Part shown: positions 27,363-37,071 of the stretch, piece by piece
How the letters are laid out: each line of letters opens with the position of its first letter
How positions within the stretch are numbered: the first letter of the stretch is position 1
Assembly (NCBI GenBank): GCA_018241505.1
Contig: JAFEDS010000015.1
Coordinates: 1 to 64,000, forward strand
Source: Pseudomonadota bacterium
GTDB taxonomy: Bacteria; Pseudomonadota; Gammaproteobacteria; Steroidobacterales; Steroidobacteraceae
Length of the DNA stretch: 64,000 nt
Direction of reading: 5' to 3'
Program-made: the position numbers and the translations under genes
Notes under the pieces: generated by a model
Databases searched by the model: none
Told to the model about the DNA's origin: nothing
The model's input: only the letters and a program-made list of their open reading frames with translations

Positions 27363-28285
27363 GTGCCCACACCCTCCGGCGCAAGGTGTTGCTGACGGCG
27401 CAAATACCACTTTGCCAGCCGATAGAGAGGCGGCCGCAGCGTCTCCCGATACAAGCAGAATATCGTGAACAGCGCCATGGCGGCCCAGCGCGGCGTCCTA
27501 ACACCGGTGCGCCGCGCATATTGCTGATAATACTTGCCGAAAAAGTAATGCGTGTAATAGAGCGCCCACCGGATCCGCGCCCATACACGCGCCCTCTGCC
27601 CGCCTGTGCGCACTTGGGAAAGCGGCAGGTGAAAGCTGTGGCGGTCGTTCGTCACATAGATGTCGTACCCGTTCGTGAACAGGTTCATCTGGAAGTCGGA
27701 CTCCTCGCGATAGCCGTTGCCCCGGGCATAGCGGGAATCGAATGGAAACTGTTGCAGCAGCGACTTGTGCGTCAGGATGATCGCGTTGGTAATGGGAAGG
27801 CGGATGTCACCGGAGTATCGGGCGGCATTGACATACTCGCAGATTACAAACCGAAACGGCTTGGTGCGGCGCAGGCCGGTGCCGAAGCGGCGCAATGCTT
27901 GGGTCGGAGATTCTCCGGGCTCGAGGTATATGCGTCGTCCGGACACGGCGCCCGCGTTCAGCTCGACCAGCTTGCTCAGCAACACCCGTGCGTAGCCGGC
28001 CTCGAGGTATTCATCGTCGTCGCAAAAAAGGACATAGGGGTTGCTCGCCGCACGAACGCCCACGTTACGGGATTCGCTGGCGCCCAGGCGCTGCTTGTTG
28101 GTGAGCAGGCGAGTCTCGACGTGCGGATATTCACGGGCCAACTGATCGATGACGGCGGGGGTTTCGTCGGTGCCGGCGTCATTCACAAAGATGACTTCGG
28201 AGACGTCCGCTTGCTGAAAATAACTCGGCGCGACGATGCGAAGTGTGTGAGCACGATTGCAGGTGGGCACTATCAGGGTAATCAC
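27359..28285 (-). CDS. Glycosyltransferase family 2
   Basis: A 308-residue GT-A enzyme: VITLIVPTCNRAHTL, VIFVNDAGTDETP and LFCDDDEYLE (acidic metal-binding motif), then GNGYREESDFQMNLF in the acceptor half. The GTG at 28285 overlaps the preceding methyltransferase stop as GTGA, and conserved sequence begins at this residue. The longer frame (to 28546) reads through the methyltransferase gene in a low-complexity phase. Confidence 0.92.
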   Translation of the reverse strand: MITLIVPTCNRAHTLRIVAPSYFQQADVSEVIFVNDAGTDETPAVIDQLAREYPHVETRLLTNKQRLGASESRNVGVRAASNPYVLFCDDDEYLEAGYARVLLSKLVELNAGAVSGRRIYLEPGESPTQALRRFGTGLRRTKPFRFVICEYVNAARYSGDIRLPITNAIILTHKSLLQQFPFDSRYARGNGYREESDFQMNLFTNGYDIYVTNDRHSFHLPLSQVRTGGQRARVWARIRWALYYTHYFFGKYYQQYARRTGVRTPRWAAMALFTIFCLYRETLRPPLYRLAKWYLRRQQHLAPEGVGT

Positions 28286-29031
28286 GGCCTGACCTCGAGG
28301 AGGCAATACCAGGCGAAGTTTTTCACAACGGGAATGCGACACACCCACCGGTCGAGCCACCAGACAAAGCGGGTAATGGGATTGCCGGACTGGGCCTGCC
28401 GCCACACCAGGCCCAGCGCCGGTGCGACCAGGCCGAAGAACGTAATGCGACTCGAGGTGAAGCCGCGCGCCACCGCGCGCAAGTCGGCCACTGTCAGTGG
28501 ATGTTCGTCGGGAGTGCGCAGCTCGGGAGTTCGCTGCCGATACCACTTCACAAACGGATTGTGGTCGAGAGGCTCGGCGAAAATGGCTACGCCACCCGGG
28601 GCCAGCACACGTCGGACTTCCTGCATCGCCTTCGGAATATCCAGGTGGTGCACTATTCCACTGCCCGCCACGACGTCGAACTGCTGTCCGGGCAGGCCCA
28701 TTGCCTCGGCATTTTCAACTAGAAAATCGACGTTGGTCAGACCTCGCTGACCGGCGCTGTGTTGAGCGTGTTGAATGGCCACATCCGAGATATCAATCCC
28801 CACGACGCGACTGGCCTCGCCGGCCAGATCGAACGCCAAGCTGCCCGTTCCGCAGCCATATTCCAACACACGGTGGCCTCTGGCAGCCTCGCTCACGCGC
28901 TGCCGGTAAAGATCGAAGCCGTAACTGATGGCACTGTAGAACCGCCCGACACGTTGCTCGCGCTCTGTATCGTCCGCGAAGCGTTGGTTGTGGTAGTCGC
29001 GTTCCCGCTCGAGGCGGTTTACGTCATTCAT
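28282..29031 (-). CDS. SAM-dependent methyltransferase
   Basis: A 249-residue class I methyltransferase with VLEYGCGTGSLAFDLA, the acidic VVGIDISD and a GSGIVHHLDIPK segment; the last part (VKNFAWYCLLEV) may lie against the membrane. It may methylate a lipid-linked sugar. It lies one base after the GT4 gene stop at 29033 and overlaps the following GT2 by 4 bases. Confidence 0.9.
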   Translation of the reverse strand: MNDVNRLERERDYHNQRFADDTEREQRVGRFYSAISYGFDLYRQRVSEAARGHRVLEYGCGTGSLAFDLAGEASRVVGIDISDVAIQHAQHSAGQRGLTNVDFLVENAEAMGLPGQQFDVVAGSGIVHHLDIPKAMQEVRRVLAPGGVAIFAEPLDHNPFVKWYRQRTPELRTPDEHPLTVADLRAVARGFTSSRITFFGLVAPALGLVWRQAQSGNPITRFVWWLDRWVCRIPVVKNFAWYCLLEVRP

Positions 29032-29032
29032 G

Positions 29033-30259
29033 CTATTGCCTCGAAAGAGCGTTGATCAGTGTGCGGCCACGGTCGGGCCATCTGAACCGCGCGCTGCTCA
29101 GGTTGAAACACTGCTCCTGCATTTGATTCAGCTCATCGAGCCGGTCAATGTGGGACACCATGGAGGCCACGAGTTGCGGGAGACTGGCGCAGGACAGAGT
29201 CTGTTGGCGTATCTCCTGAGGCAGGCCGGCGGCTGCCTGGGTGAGCGTGGCCACCGGCACGCGAGCGAAAAAGTAATCCAGGAATTTCAGTTTGAAGCCG
29301 CCGCCGATGGCTTCTGGAACGACGGCAATCCGTGCATCGGCCAGCAAGGAGGTGGCATCGTCGACGAATCCATGAAAACGGGTGGCCCGCACCCGCCGCT
29401 GCAGTGTTGACAGCAGCGCATCGGGGACCATACCCACCACATCCAATTCGATTCCGTGTTGAGCGAAGGTCGGATCGGCAAGCTCAATGAAGCGCCGCAG
29501 GTTCTCCTGCTTCACCACCCAATGGAACGATCCCATGAGGATGACACGGCGGGGCGTGTCAGTGCCGATGCGGCGTGCTCGAACCACCTGACCGTCGTAT
29601 CCGGGGGTCAGGGTCAATCTGCGAGCGGTCGCCCCCAACGTCTCGGCATCTTCATCCGTGACGGTTGTCAGGAGGTCGGCCGAGCCCACCATCTGGCGCT
29701 CCAGCCGGCGGACTTTGCGATAGTTCTGCCAGAGAGCGCACTTTCGCAGCGGCGATGTGCGGCTGTCCCGGACCATCGACCGCCAGAGTCGTTCCTCGTG
29801 ATTGTGCGATACGTGAACCAGGTTGACGGCGCCTGTGGCGCGTCTCGCCCGGTAGCGCGTGCAAAGATCGAGCGCCCAACCTGTGCCGTAGCCATCGAGG
29901 ACAATCACATCCCAGTCCTCGTCCAACTGTTGTTGTAGGGACTGGATGTAGGTATCGGTTGCATCTACCGCCGCGGCATTCGGCAGTCGGCTGAACAGGG
30001 CCCGGAGGTTGCTGCGCCTGAGGTTGCCGATCGGAGTCCAATCCACCTGGGAGCTGCCGGCCGGAATACCGTCGCCATTCCCGATCCCCAGAAAGCGCAC
30101 CTGCGCGCCTTGCGCGGCCAGGGATTCGGCCAGCTTCGCCGAATACACCTTGGCGCCGGCATCGAGCGGGTATGGAATGTAACGTGCAATCCACAAGCAT
30201 CTCAGTCTGCGCGCCGGAACTGGCGCGCCCTGGGCAAAGACGGTGGAATCAAGTGGCAC
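29033..30259 (-). CDS. Glycosyltransferase (GT4-like)
   Basis: About 408 residues. LWIARYIPYPLDAGAKVYS is the N-terminal strand and loop of GT4-type enzymes. RVILMGSFHWVVKQENLRRF, TRFHGFVDD and IAVVPEAIGGGFKLKFLDYF form the donor-binding half; the Glu and GGG-K pattern resembles the EX7E region. GTG 30259 is chosen: it lies 11 bases inside the end of the acyltransferase gene, and conserved sequence starts shortly after. The longer frame to 30385 lies wholly within the acyltransferase gene. Confidence 0.88.
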   Translation of the reverse strand: MPLDSTVFAQGAPVPARRLRCLWIARYIPYPLDAGAKVYSAKLAESLAAQGAQVRFLGIGNGDGIPAGSSQVDWTPIGNLRRSNLRALFSRLPNAAAVDATDTYIQSLQQQLDEDWDVIVLDGYGTGWALDLCTRYRARRATGAVNLVHVSHNHEERLWRSMVRDSRTSPLRKCALWQNYRKVRRLERQMVGSADLLTTVTDEDAETLGATARRLTLTPGYDGQVVRARRIGTDTPRRVILMGSFHWVVKQENLRRFIELADPTFAQHGIELDVVGMVPDALLSTLQRRVRATRFHGFVDDATSLLADARIAVVPEAIGGGFKLKFLDYFFARVPVATLTQAAAGLPQEIRQQTLSCASLPQLVASMVSHIDRLDELNQMQEQCFNLSSARFRWPDRGRTLINALSRQ

Positions 30260-31376
30260 GCGCCGCCTCCTCGAGCATCGGCCGCGGCGCGAGCCGGCGG
30301 CGCATATACCGGGCCAACGCGGTCTCGAACACTCGCCACGAAGCCCATGCCAGCGGCAGTGATATTGCCAGGCATCCGATGACAAACAGCGCGAACGCTT
30401 CCCAGGAATGCCCGGGGGGGACCTCGATACTCACCACCCGCTTCACGGCGGCCATGACGAGCCCGTGCCACAGATAAAAGCTGTACGAAATGTTGCCCAA
30501 AAACTGAAAAGTCCGTGAGTTGAGCACACTGAACTCACCGCGCGCATTGAAGCAGGCGCAGCCGAACATGTGCAGTGAAGCGATGAACGCGACGAGCGCC
30601 GCCAGCCACCGCCCATCGCGAAACCAATCGATGAAGGTGTCGCTCAACTGGGCGAGGTTTGCCTCAGTCAGCTTCCAGGACACCAGGAACACGAGCAGGC
30701 TCACCACGGGAAAGCGCAACCAACGGGTATGACGCTGGAACCACTGCCGCTGGGCAAAGACGAGGACCCCGGTGAGGAAGAACAGGGCTCGAGGAAACAG
30801 ACAGACCAGGCCAACAGCCACCGTCAGCCACAGCGCCACCACCAAACGGTTCGGTTGTTTGCGGCGCAATACCAGGGCACCGGTCGCCGCGGCAAAATAG
30901 AACAGCCACTCGTACGACAAGCTCCAGGAGCCGAAGTGAATCAATGGCAACGGCACAATCGGGGGCAGCAACAGCAAATTGGCAATAAAAAGCCCCAGGC
31001 GCTCCAGGATTCCCAGATCCGCCAGCATCTTCATGTTGAGCGCGCTGCAGACCACTGTCACGGCAATCAACGCCGGAACCCACGCGGAGAAAATGCGGGT
31101 GAACCGATCCTTGAGAAATTCCCCGACGCTGGCGTGGCGCAACAGGCTTCCCAAAATGACAAAGCCGCTGATCATGAAAAACATCTCGACGCCGTAGGCG
31201 AGAGAGGACCAGAGATAGCTCACACCGTCGCTGACACGGTCGCCGTGGGGTAACTCAATCACTCCGGCGCTACCGACGTGGTAGATGAACACCAGGGCCG
31301 CGCACAGTCCCCGGTACCCGTTCAACGCCGAGTTGAATCCAGCTTTCTCGTTTCGCGGGGTGGTCGAGAGCGACAC
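30249..31376 (-). CDS. Membrane acyltransferase (OafA/YrhL type, acyltransferase 3)
   Basis: A 375-residue protein with about 10 membrane helices. FNSALNGYRGLCAALVFIYH carries the arginine and histidine of the acyltransferase-3 family (RGLCA...FIYHVG), with GVEMFFMISGFVI and FGSWSLSYEWLFYF as further signatures. It probably O-acetylates a sugar of the EPS. It starts 5 bases downstream of the upstream GT2 stop. Confidence 0.92.
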   Translation of the reverse strand: MSLSTTPRNEKAGFNSALNGYRGLCAALVFIYHVGSAGVIELPHGDRVSDGVSYLWSSLAYGVEMFFMISGFVILGSLLRHASVGEFLKDRFTRIFSAWVPALIAVTVVCSALNMKMLADLGILERLGLFIANLLLLPPIVPLPLIHFGSWSLSYEWLFYFAAATGALVLRRKQPNRLVVALWLTVAVGLVCLFPRALFFLTGVLVFAQRQWFQRHTRWLRFPVVSLLVFLVSWKLTEANLAQLSDTFIDWFRDGRWLAALVAFIASLHMFGCACFNARGEFSVLNSRTFQFLGNISYSFYLWHGLVMAAVKRVVSIEVPPGHSWEAFALFVIGCLAISLPLAWASWRVFETALARYMRRRLAPRPMLEEAARAT

Positions 31377-31381
31377 TATGA

Positions 31382-32533
31382 TTACCTTCGGATCGACGCC
31401 GCCGGCGTCCAGGTTTGATATCGCTCACCGCGCAGCGAGCGCCACACGCCCCAGCCGGTCCCGGTGAAGGCCGCTAACACGTCAATGAGTTGTACGAATG
31501 GTCGCGCGGCACCGAACCATCCGAGTCCGCAGATCACAACCGCGAGCGCGGGCATCGCCGCAGCCAGAGCTGGATGACCTGCAAACCACAACGCTGCATC
31601 GAGTGCCACGGCCGACAGGGCGAGAAAATAGATGGTGAACCAGCGTATGAGCTTGTGGGAAATGTACTTGTACACGTTCAGAGCATCGAGACGCCGCATA
31701 TGAGGCCAGATCAGCCGATGCACATTGAAGGCCTGACAGGCGATTCGAATCTTGCGCTTGAACTCCTCGCCGCCCGAGGGAACCGACTCTTCAAAAGCTC
31801 GCGCATTGCTCGCCTGAACGACACGGGAGCCCTGCACCAGGACCATGAGGGATACGTACATGTCGTCAATGATGTGATCGGGTGGCGGGAGCCGCAGCGA
31901 GCGTCTGACGGCAAAGATCGAACCATCCGCCCCCATCATTGAACCGCTTTCCACTTCGAGCCGCTTCAAAGCCTCTTCGAGCTTCCAGTACAGCGAACCC
32001 GAGGACGCCGTCACCGATTCGGCATTGTTGGTGTAGATGAGATTTCCGCAGACGCAACCAATCTCGGGATCGCGGAAATGGTCCTGCAACTGGGCGACAC
32101 AGTGGAGGTCCATGGTCACGTTGGCGTCCGAAAAGATGAGAATCGGCGCGGTCGCCTTGGCTGCCAACAGGTTCATGCCGTACGTCTTGCCGCGTCGCTC
32201 AGTGGAGAAATGGACATCGATCCGATCGGTGTAGGCGCGCAGAATCTCGGCCGTCCGGTCGGTGGCAGCATCCACGTAAACGAGTAGCTCCAGATCGGGA
32301 TGCCGGGCGCGAAGCGCGAGCAGGTTGCGGATCTTGGCCTCGATTGCGCGTTCTTCGTTGTAGGCGCAAACGCAGATGGCGCAACGCAGGGGCTCAGCCG
32401 GATCGAGGTTCTGAGCGGCCGGGTGTTTTCGGCCGACTCGACGCAGCAGCAACAGTGACAACGGATAGGTGGTGAACGGATGGATCGCTACCGCGAAACT
32501 GAGCAGGCCGATCGCAGTCAACAGCAGGATCAT
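31382..32533 (-). CDS. Membrane-bound glycosyltransferase family 2
   Basis: A 383-residue processive-type GT2: an N-terminal membrane helix (MILLLTAIGLLSFAVAIHPF), GT-A domain with CVCAYNEERAIEAKI, YVDAATDRTAEIL, IFSDANVTM, and SMMGADGSIFAVRR; HIIDDMYVSLMV is the acidic catalytic region, and two or three C-terminal helices follow. The start overlaps the Wzy stop as ATGA. The frame stays open to 33148, but the extra part runs through the Wzy gene and is Arg/Gly-rich, so it is not used. Confidence 0.92.
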   Translation of the reverse strand: MILLLTAIGLLSFAVAIHPFTTYPLSLLLLRRVGRKHPAAQNLDPAEPLRCAICVCAYNEERAIEAKIRNLLALRARHPDLELLVYVDAATDRTAEILRAYTDRIDVHFSTERRGKTYGMNLLAAKATAPILIFSDANVTMDLHCVAQLQDHFRDPEIGCVCGNLIYTNNAESVTASSGSLYWKLEEALKRLEVESGSMMGADGSIFAVRRSLRLPPPDHIIDDMYVSLMVLVQGSRVVQASNARAFEESVPSGGEEFKRKIRIACQAFNVHRLIWPHMRRLDALNVYKYISHKLIRWFTIYFLALSAVALDAALWFAGHPALAAAMPALAVVICGLGWFGAARPFVQLIDVLAAFTGTGWGVWRSLRGERYQTWTPAASIRR

Positions 32534-33828
32534 GCGGGGCAACCCCCGCGACTCTCGCGTGCGCGCCAGGTGGCCGCGAACGGCCAGACGAGCAATCCCA
32601 ACGCCAGGGCCTGGCCGAAGGCGGCGTAAATGCCGTTGAGAAGAAACGCAATGAGAATCGCCAACACGAGAATCCGGGGTGCCGGCGATGAGAACAGGAA
32701 GTAGCCGAGCGCCCCGAAGTAGCCCAGCGCTCCCAGCAGACCGAACTCGAGAATCATCTTGAATAAAGGCATCTCGGCCACGGCATAGTGGGCGCGAGCG
32801 GCATATTCGCTGAACGAGCCGGCCCCGAAGCCAAACAAGGTGCGCCAGGGATCGTCCCAGAGAAACTGATCGAACAGGTAGAACCCGCCAATGAAGCGCG
32901 CGAAGGCGCTGGATCCCACGGCACCGAACTCGCCTGCCCGGGAGGCGAGATGACCAACATAGGTGCTGCTGCCGAATGCGGCAACAGCCGCAATGCCCGC
33001 TACTCCCATCAACAGGAGATCCCACCTGCCCCGCCTGATGAGCAGCAGCGGCACACAGACGGCGACAATCATGACGCCGGTGCCGGCGCCCGCAGTGAGG
33101 AGTGCGACGCCATAGATCGCGAGCCGCAACCAACGCGACCGCATGCAAAGCTCCAGCACAATGGCAACGCCCATCAACTGACTGAAATAGGAGGGCTCAG
33201 GCAGGAACACGCCGTTGGCGCGATAGGTGCTCGATCCGTACTCCAACACGCCCTGGCTGTTGAAATGCTGCATCACAAATGCAGGGGGAACGAAGTTCTC
33301 CATGGGAAACAGGAACCGCACCGGAAGCACGGATTGCAAAAAAAACTGCGCCAGGGCGCACACGCCGATCAGGAGGGCCAGGTTCAGAAAGAATTCGTGA
33401 ATGGGGGCTTGTCCATCGGCACGGGCCGGCTGGTTCCCGGCGAAAACAAATGGCAGATGCAGAACCGCGAACATGCCCATGGAGCTGACGGAAAACTCCG
33501 CCACGCCGAACAGCGAAGTGATGCTCAGCACACCGGCCAGTAACAGGAAAAGAGCCAGGCGGACGGGATGAATCCGCAGTACGCCCGCCGCGAATCCGGC
33601 GCAAGCGGTCACGGGCAACAGAAACAGGGCGATGCCGATTCCCCGCTCACCCAGTGGCGGGACCGATACTTTCGACAACACGGTCGCGCAAAACAGCGCC
33701 ATGACACAAACCAACATGACACCGTGGCGCTCGCGCCAACGGCTCGCGCCCGCGGCCCGCGCCAACGCGGACACGTTGCCATCCGCCGGTACCGTGGCAT
33801 TCAGAGGGATTGTAGCGACCGCCTGCAT
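32530..33828 (-). CDS. O-antigen ligase/Wzy-type polymerase
   Basis: A 432-residue protein with about 10-12 helices and a large periplasmic loop near SSTYRANGVFLPEPSYFS, then GAGTGVMIVAV and a LFGFGAGSF segment, as in the Wzy/WaaL family. It should polymerise flipped repeat units at the outer face of the inner membrane. It lies between the EpsG-like ATPase gene (14-base gap) and the membrane GT2. Confidence 0.85.
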   Translation of the reverse strand: MQAVATIPLNATVPADGNVSALARAAGASRWRERHGVMLVCVMALFCATVLSKVSVPPLGERGIGIALFLLPVTACAGFAAGVLRIHPVRLALFLLLAGVLSITSLFGVAEFSVSSMGMFAVLHLPFVFAGNQPARADGQAPIHEFFLNLALLIGVCALAQFFLQSVLPVRFLFPMENFVPPAFVMQHFNSQGVLEYGSSTYRANGVFLPEPSYFSQLMGVAIVLELCMRSRWLRLAIYGVALLTAGAGTGVMIVAVCVPLLLIRRGRWDLLLMGVAGIAAVAAFGSSTYVGHLASRAGEFGAVGSSAFARFIGGFYLFDQFLWDDPWRTLFGFGAGSFSEYAARAHYAVAEMPLFKMILEFGLLGALGYFGALGYFLFSSPAPRILVLAILIAFLLNGIYAAFGQALALGLLVWPFAATWRARESRGGCPA

Positions 33829-33842
33829 GGTTCAGTGGCGGC

Positions 33843-34739
33843 TCAACCTACGAGCGCCGCGCCCAACACAGCCGCCCGGGTCGGCACCAATTTCTCTCTG
33901 GCGCGCTCGATGTCGGCCACTCGCGTTTTGTGCCGGCGCGCCGCCAGCAGACAGCCGCCGGTGGCGGCCACGACGAGTTGTGCGTCTGAATATTCGAGTA
34001 TGGGCGGAGTGTCGACAATGACTACGTCAAAGTTAGTCGCACTGGTCTCCAGGAGATATCTGAATGTGACCCGGCTGAGCAGCTCCTGCGGATTGGGTGG
34101 CTGCGTACCCGCAAAAATGACCTTCAGGTCGGAGAACGGAGCAATGGGCACGAGCGCTTCATCCAACCCGCAGCGATCGATGAGCAGATGGGACAAACCG
34201 AACGCCGGCTCGACATTGAACCAGCTCGTTTGCGACGGCCGGCGAAAGTTGGCATCAATCAGTAAGGTGCGCTCGCCGAGCTGTGCAAATGAAATGGCCA
34301 GGTTGGCGGCCAGGTGGCTGCAACCTGAGCGCTTACGCGGTGCGCAGATTGCGAGCATGTGCTCCTTTTCGTTGAACCAGCGTAGCTGCAACTGGCTGCG
34401 CAGCTCGCGCAAGCCTTCCGCTGTGGCGCCGAAAGGTTCATGGGCGGCGACCAGTGTCGGATCGAGGCTGGAATCCGCGGTCACATAGGGGTAGCCGAAC
34501 TGCAGCGCAAGCGCCTGTTCCACATCCTGCTGAGTGACCAGGCCCAGGCGCATCGCAGCCTCACCAAAGCGCAGATTCTTCTTACGCTGGGCAATGACGA
34601 CGCGGTTGACGTCGATCTCGGTGAGCTTGCCGGCATCGAACAACACCCTGCCGATGAGCATGCCACCGGACTCGAGCGCGCTCGATTGCATGTCGGGCGG
34701 GAGCTCGTCGCGGGAGCGTCGGGAGAACACACTATTCAT
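33843..34739 (-). CDS. EpsG-like chain-length ATPase with altered P-loop
   Basis: A 298-residue protein. Residues 25-85 form a GspE/MshE-type N-terminal domain (GRVLFDAGKLTEIDVNRVV, then MRLGLVTQQDVEQALAL). A ParA/BY-kinase-type ATPase follows, with Walker A' ERTLLIDANFRRP and Walker B VVIVDTPPILEY. At the P-loop position the sequence reads APRKRSGCSHLAANLA, with no GK[ST]. No Tyr cluster ends the protein (it stops at AAVLGAALVG). It probably controls chain length with EpsF but may be a non-kinase variant. It is 11 bases after the EpsF stop. Confidence 0.85.
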   Translation of the reverse strand: MNSVFSRRSRDELPPDMQSSALESGGMLIGRVLFDAGKLTEIDVNRVVIAQRKKNLRFGEAAMRLGLVTQQDVEQALALQFGYPYVTADSSLDPTLVAAHEPFGATAEGLRELRSQLQLRWFNEKEHMLAICAPRKRSGCSHLAANLAISFAQLGERTLLIDANFRRPSQTSWFNVEPAFGLSHLLIDRCGLDEALVPIAPFSDLKVIFAGTQPPNPQELLSRVTFRYLLETSATNFDVVIVDTPPILEYSDAQLVVAATGGCLLAARRHKTRVADIERAREKLVPTRAAVLGAALVG

Positions 34740-34750
34740 ATTGATCTGCC

Positions 34751-36202
34751 CTATTGAGCGTCAGTGGCGGGCCGAAGAGTGGCGACCACCGTGGCCTGCC
34801 GGACAGGACGGCCGGAGCGCGCCGGCTTCGACAAGCTCAGGCCGCGAATTTCCGCAAGCACCGGCAGTGTGCCGCCGCCGGGCAGCTCGAGCAGATCGGC
34901 GCCGGCGCGGACGCGGCGATCGAACAACTCCAGTGCCAGGGTCGCGCCGGCGGCCAGCAAGGTCCCCGCGATAAACGCCAGGATGACGTTCCTCGTGAAC
35001 TTGGGGCTCGCGGCTTTCGCGGGCGGCGTCGCCACCGTGAGAATCGCAATGTTGGTTTGATTCAGGCGGCTGGTCAAAGACAGCTCGCTGTTACGCTGCA
35101 TGGCCGCGTCATAGGCACGCTGTGCGCTCTCAACCTCCCGGTTGAGGACGTCCAACCCATCGCGCTGCTGGCGCAGCTCCAGGATCTTGTGCTTTTGAGC
35201 ATCCAGCGCCTTTTGCTCCTCGGCGGCACGCTGCCTGGCCAATTGCGCGCTCTGATCGATGGAGCCCTTGACGGTCGCCACTTCCGCAGAGAGTTTGTTC
35301 CTCAGCGTCTGCACCTCGGCGGCCGCACTGACATTCTCCGGGTGGTTCTTGCCGTACCGCTGCCCGATCTGGGCCAGCTTGCCTTCGGCACGCATCAGCT
35401 CCGCCTTCATGTTCTGCAGCAGTGAGTTGCCGAGAATGTCCGGAAGCTCTTCCAGTTGATGTTTCTGCAGCGCCTGGTTCATCTGCCGCTGCCGGCTGTC
35501 GGCATCATTCATGGCGGTCTGGGCCGTCACCAGTTGGCTCGCAATTTCGTTCAGCTTCGCCGTCTCGACGTCGAGCTTGTCGTCCGTACCGACTATTTTG
35601 CGCTGCTGTTGGTATTGCGACAGGCGTTGCTGAGCCGTTTGCAGTGACGTGCGCAGCGCCTGCACTTGATCGTCGAACCATTGGTTCTGACGCTTGGCCG
35701 GATCGGTTCGCAACTCGAGCGTGGTTTGAACGTACGCGTCGGCAAAAGCGTTCGCAATCCGCGCGGCTGCCAGGGGAGTGGCCGCCTCAACGTCGATGTT
35801 GATCACGTTACTGTCGCGCGTCGATCGGACCGTCAGCTTCTTCAGCAGCCGCTCGGCGACCCAATCTTCAATGGCACCGGTCGCCTCACCGTCCTGGGAG
35901 AACTCCTGCTGTGCGGCGGGGTCCGCGGCCAACCGCAGCCGGTCGACCACTTTTCGTGCCACGGCGTGGCTTGCGATGACATCGCCCTGGGTCGCCTGGA
36001 CTGTCGACTGCAACTGTTGCGGCAGCGCGTTGCCGGTCACAGGGTCGGTATTCTTCGCATCCACCAACACCGAGGTTTCGCCGACATAGGTCTTCGATTT
36101 GAGCAGGCTGTACAGCGCCGTGCCGCCCACGACGGCCAGCAAAATGCAGGCGACCAGTGCGCGACGAGCCCAGCAGACTGCAAACAATTGCCTCAATTTC
36201 AT
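34751..36202 (-). CDS. EpsF-like chain-length determinant (Wzz/GumC family)
   Basis: A 483-residue inner-membrane protein: a first helix (RALVACILLAVVGGTALYSL) with a Wzz-type VGETSVLVDAKNTDP segment, a long periplasmic coiled coil (about 170-400), then a second helix (RNVILAFIAGTLLAAGATLAL) near residue 420. It sets the length of the polymer with the EpsG-like ATPase and feeds EpsE. ATG 36202 is chosen because GCGAGG lies a few bases upstream; the frame extends 8 codons further. Confidence 0.92.
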   Translation of the reverse strand: MKLRQLFAVCWARRALVACILLAVVGGTALYSLLKSKTYVGETSVLVDAKNTDPVTGNALPQQLQSTVQATQGDVIASHAVARKVVDRLRLAADPAAQQEFSQDGEATGAIEDWVAERLLKKLTVRSTRDSNVINIDVEAATPLAAARIANAFADAYVQTTLELRTDPAKRQNQWFDDQVQALRTSLQTAQQRLSQYQQQRKIVGTDDKLDVETAKLNEIASQLVTAQTAMNDADSRQRQMNQALQKHQLEELPDILGNSLLQNMKAELMRAEGKLAQIGQRYGKNHPENVSAAAEVQTLRNKLSAEVATVKGSIDQSAQLARQRAAEEQKALDAQKHKILELRQQRDGLDVLNREVESAQRAYDAAMQRNSELSLTSRLNQTNIAILTVATPPAKAASPKFTRNVILAFIAGTLLAAGATLALELFDRRVRAGADLLELPGGGTLPVLAEIRGLSLSKPARSGRPVRQATVVATLRPATDAQ

Positions 36203-36216
36203 AGATGCCTCGCGCT

Positions 36217-37071
36217 TCAGATCCAACCTTGCTTCACATAGATCACATCGTCCGGCAGGATCGACGAGCTGCCATCCAGCGACAGCGTTTGCTCTTTACC
36301 ATTCGGATCCCGGCGCTTGACGATCACGCGACGTTCAGAGCCTTTCGAAGTGAGGCCGCCGCCGGCTGAGATTGCCCGCGACAGCGTCATATTGCGCTCC
36401 AGGCGGTACATGCCGGGCTTCTGCACTTCGCCATAGATGTAGAACTGCGGCGCCCGGGGCACATAGATGGTGTCGCCGCCATGGACGGTTGGGTTTTGAG
36501 TCGGATCGCCATCGAACAGGGACTGCAGATCAATGACCGACTTGCTGCCGTCCTTGCGTATCAGGGTCGCCTGGTCGGCCGCCACCAGGGGTACCGCGCC
36601 GCCCGCCGCCGCCAACAGGTCCAGGACCTTCGCACTGGAGGTGAGCGGATATTGACCGGGCCTGGCGACCTGGCCCATGACGGCGATTTTCTGTCCCTGA
36701 TATTCCGAGACGAGCACGGTGACCTGGGCGTCCTTGATGAACCCGCCGTCCCCCAGGCGCTTGGAGATGATCCCTTCCAACTGTTGAGTCGAGAGGCTGG
36801 CCGCCTTCACCTCGCCAATGAATGGATAGGTGATGTTGCCGCTTTCACTGACCCGCACATCCGAGATCATTTCCGAGTAGCCGGAGACGGTGATGTGCAG
36901 AAGATCGCCGGGTCCGAGCCGATAGTCACTGCCGGGAGCGGCGGTGGCGGCCATGACCATTGCGGCCGACGACGCCACCCAGAGCAGTAATGCTGCCAGC
37001 CACTGCCGGGGACTAGTCAAAGGAGGCTGCCTGCAATTTGCCGGAACCGACTGAGCCTGCGTATGAGACAT
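36217..37071 (-). CDS. EpsE-like polysaccharide export protein (OPX/Wza family)
   Basis: A 284-residue exported protein. After a hydrophobic signal (WLAALLLWVASSAAMVMA) come the polysaccharide export domain (SDYRLGPGDLLHITVSGYSE) and two SLBB repeats (VMGQVARPGQYPL and IYGEVQKPGMYRL). The protein should form the periplasmic/outer-membrane export channel; no lipobox Cys is seen. It overlaps the EpsD gene by 59 bases. The start is fixed by the absence of a later Met before the signal sequence. Confidence 0.93.
   Translation of the reverse strand: MSHTQAQSVPANCRQPPLTSPRQWLAALLLWVASSAAMVMAATAAPGSDYRLGPGDLLHITVSGYSEMISDVRVSESGNITYPFIGEVKAASLSTQQLEGIISKRLGDGGFIKDAQVTVLVSEYQGQKIAVMGQVARPGQYPLTSSAKVLDLLAAAGGAVPLVAADQATLIRKDGSKSVIDLQSLFDGDPTQNPTVHGGDTIYVPRAPQFYIYGEVQKPGMYRLERNMTLSRAISAGGGLTSKGSERRVIVKRRDPNGKEQTLSLDGSSSILPDDVIYVKQGWI

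Noticed and set aside
32534-33148. N-terminal extension of the membrane glycosyltransferase frame
   Set aside because: It runs through the Wzy gene in another phase; the ATG at 32533 overlaps the Wzy stop and starts the first helix.
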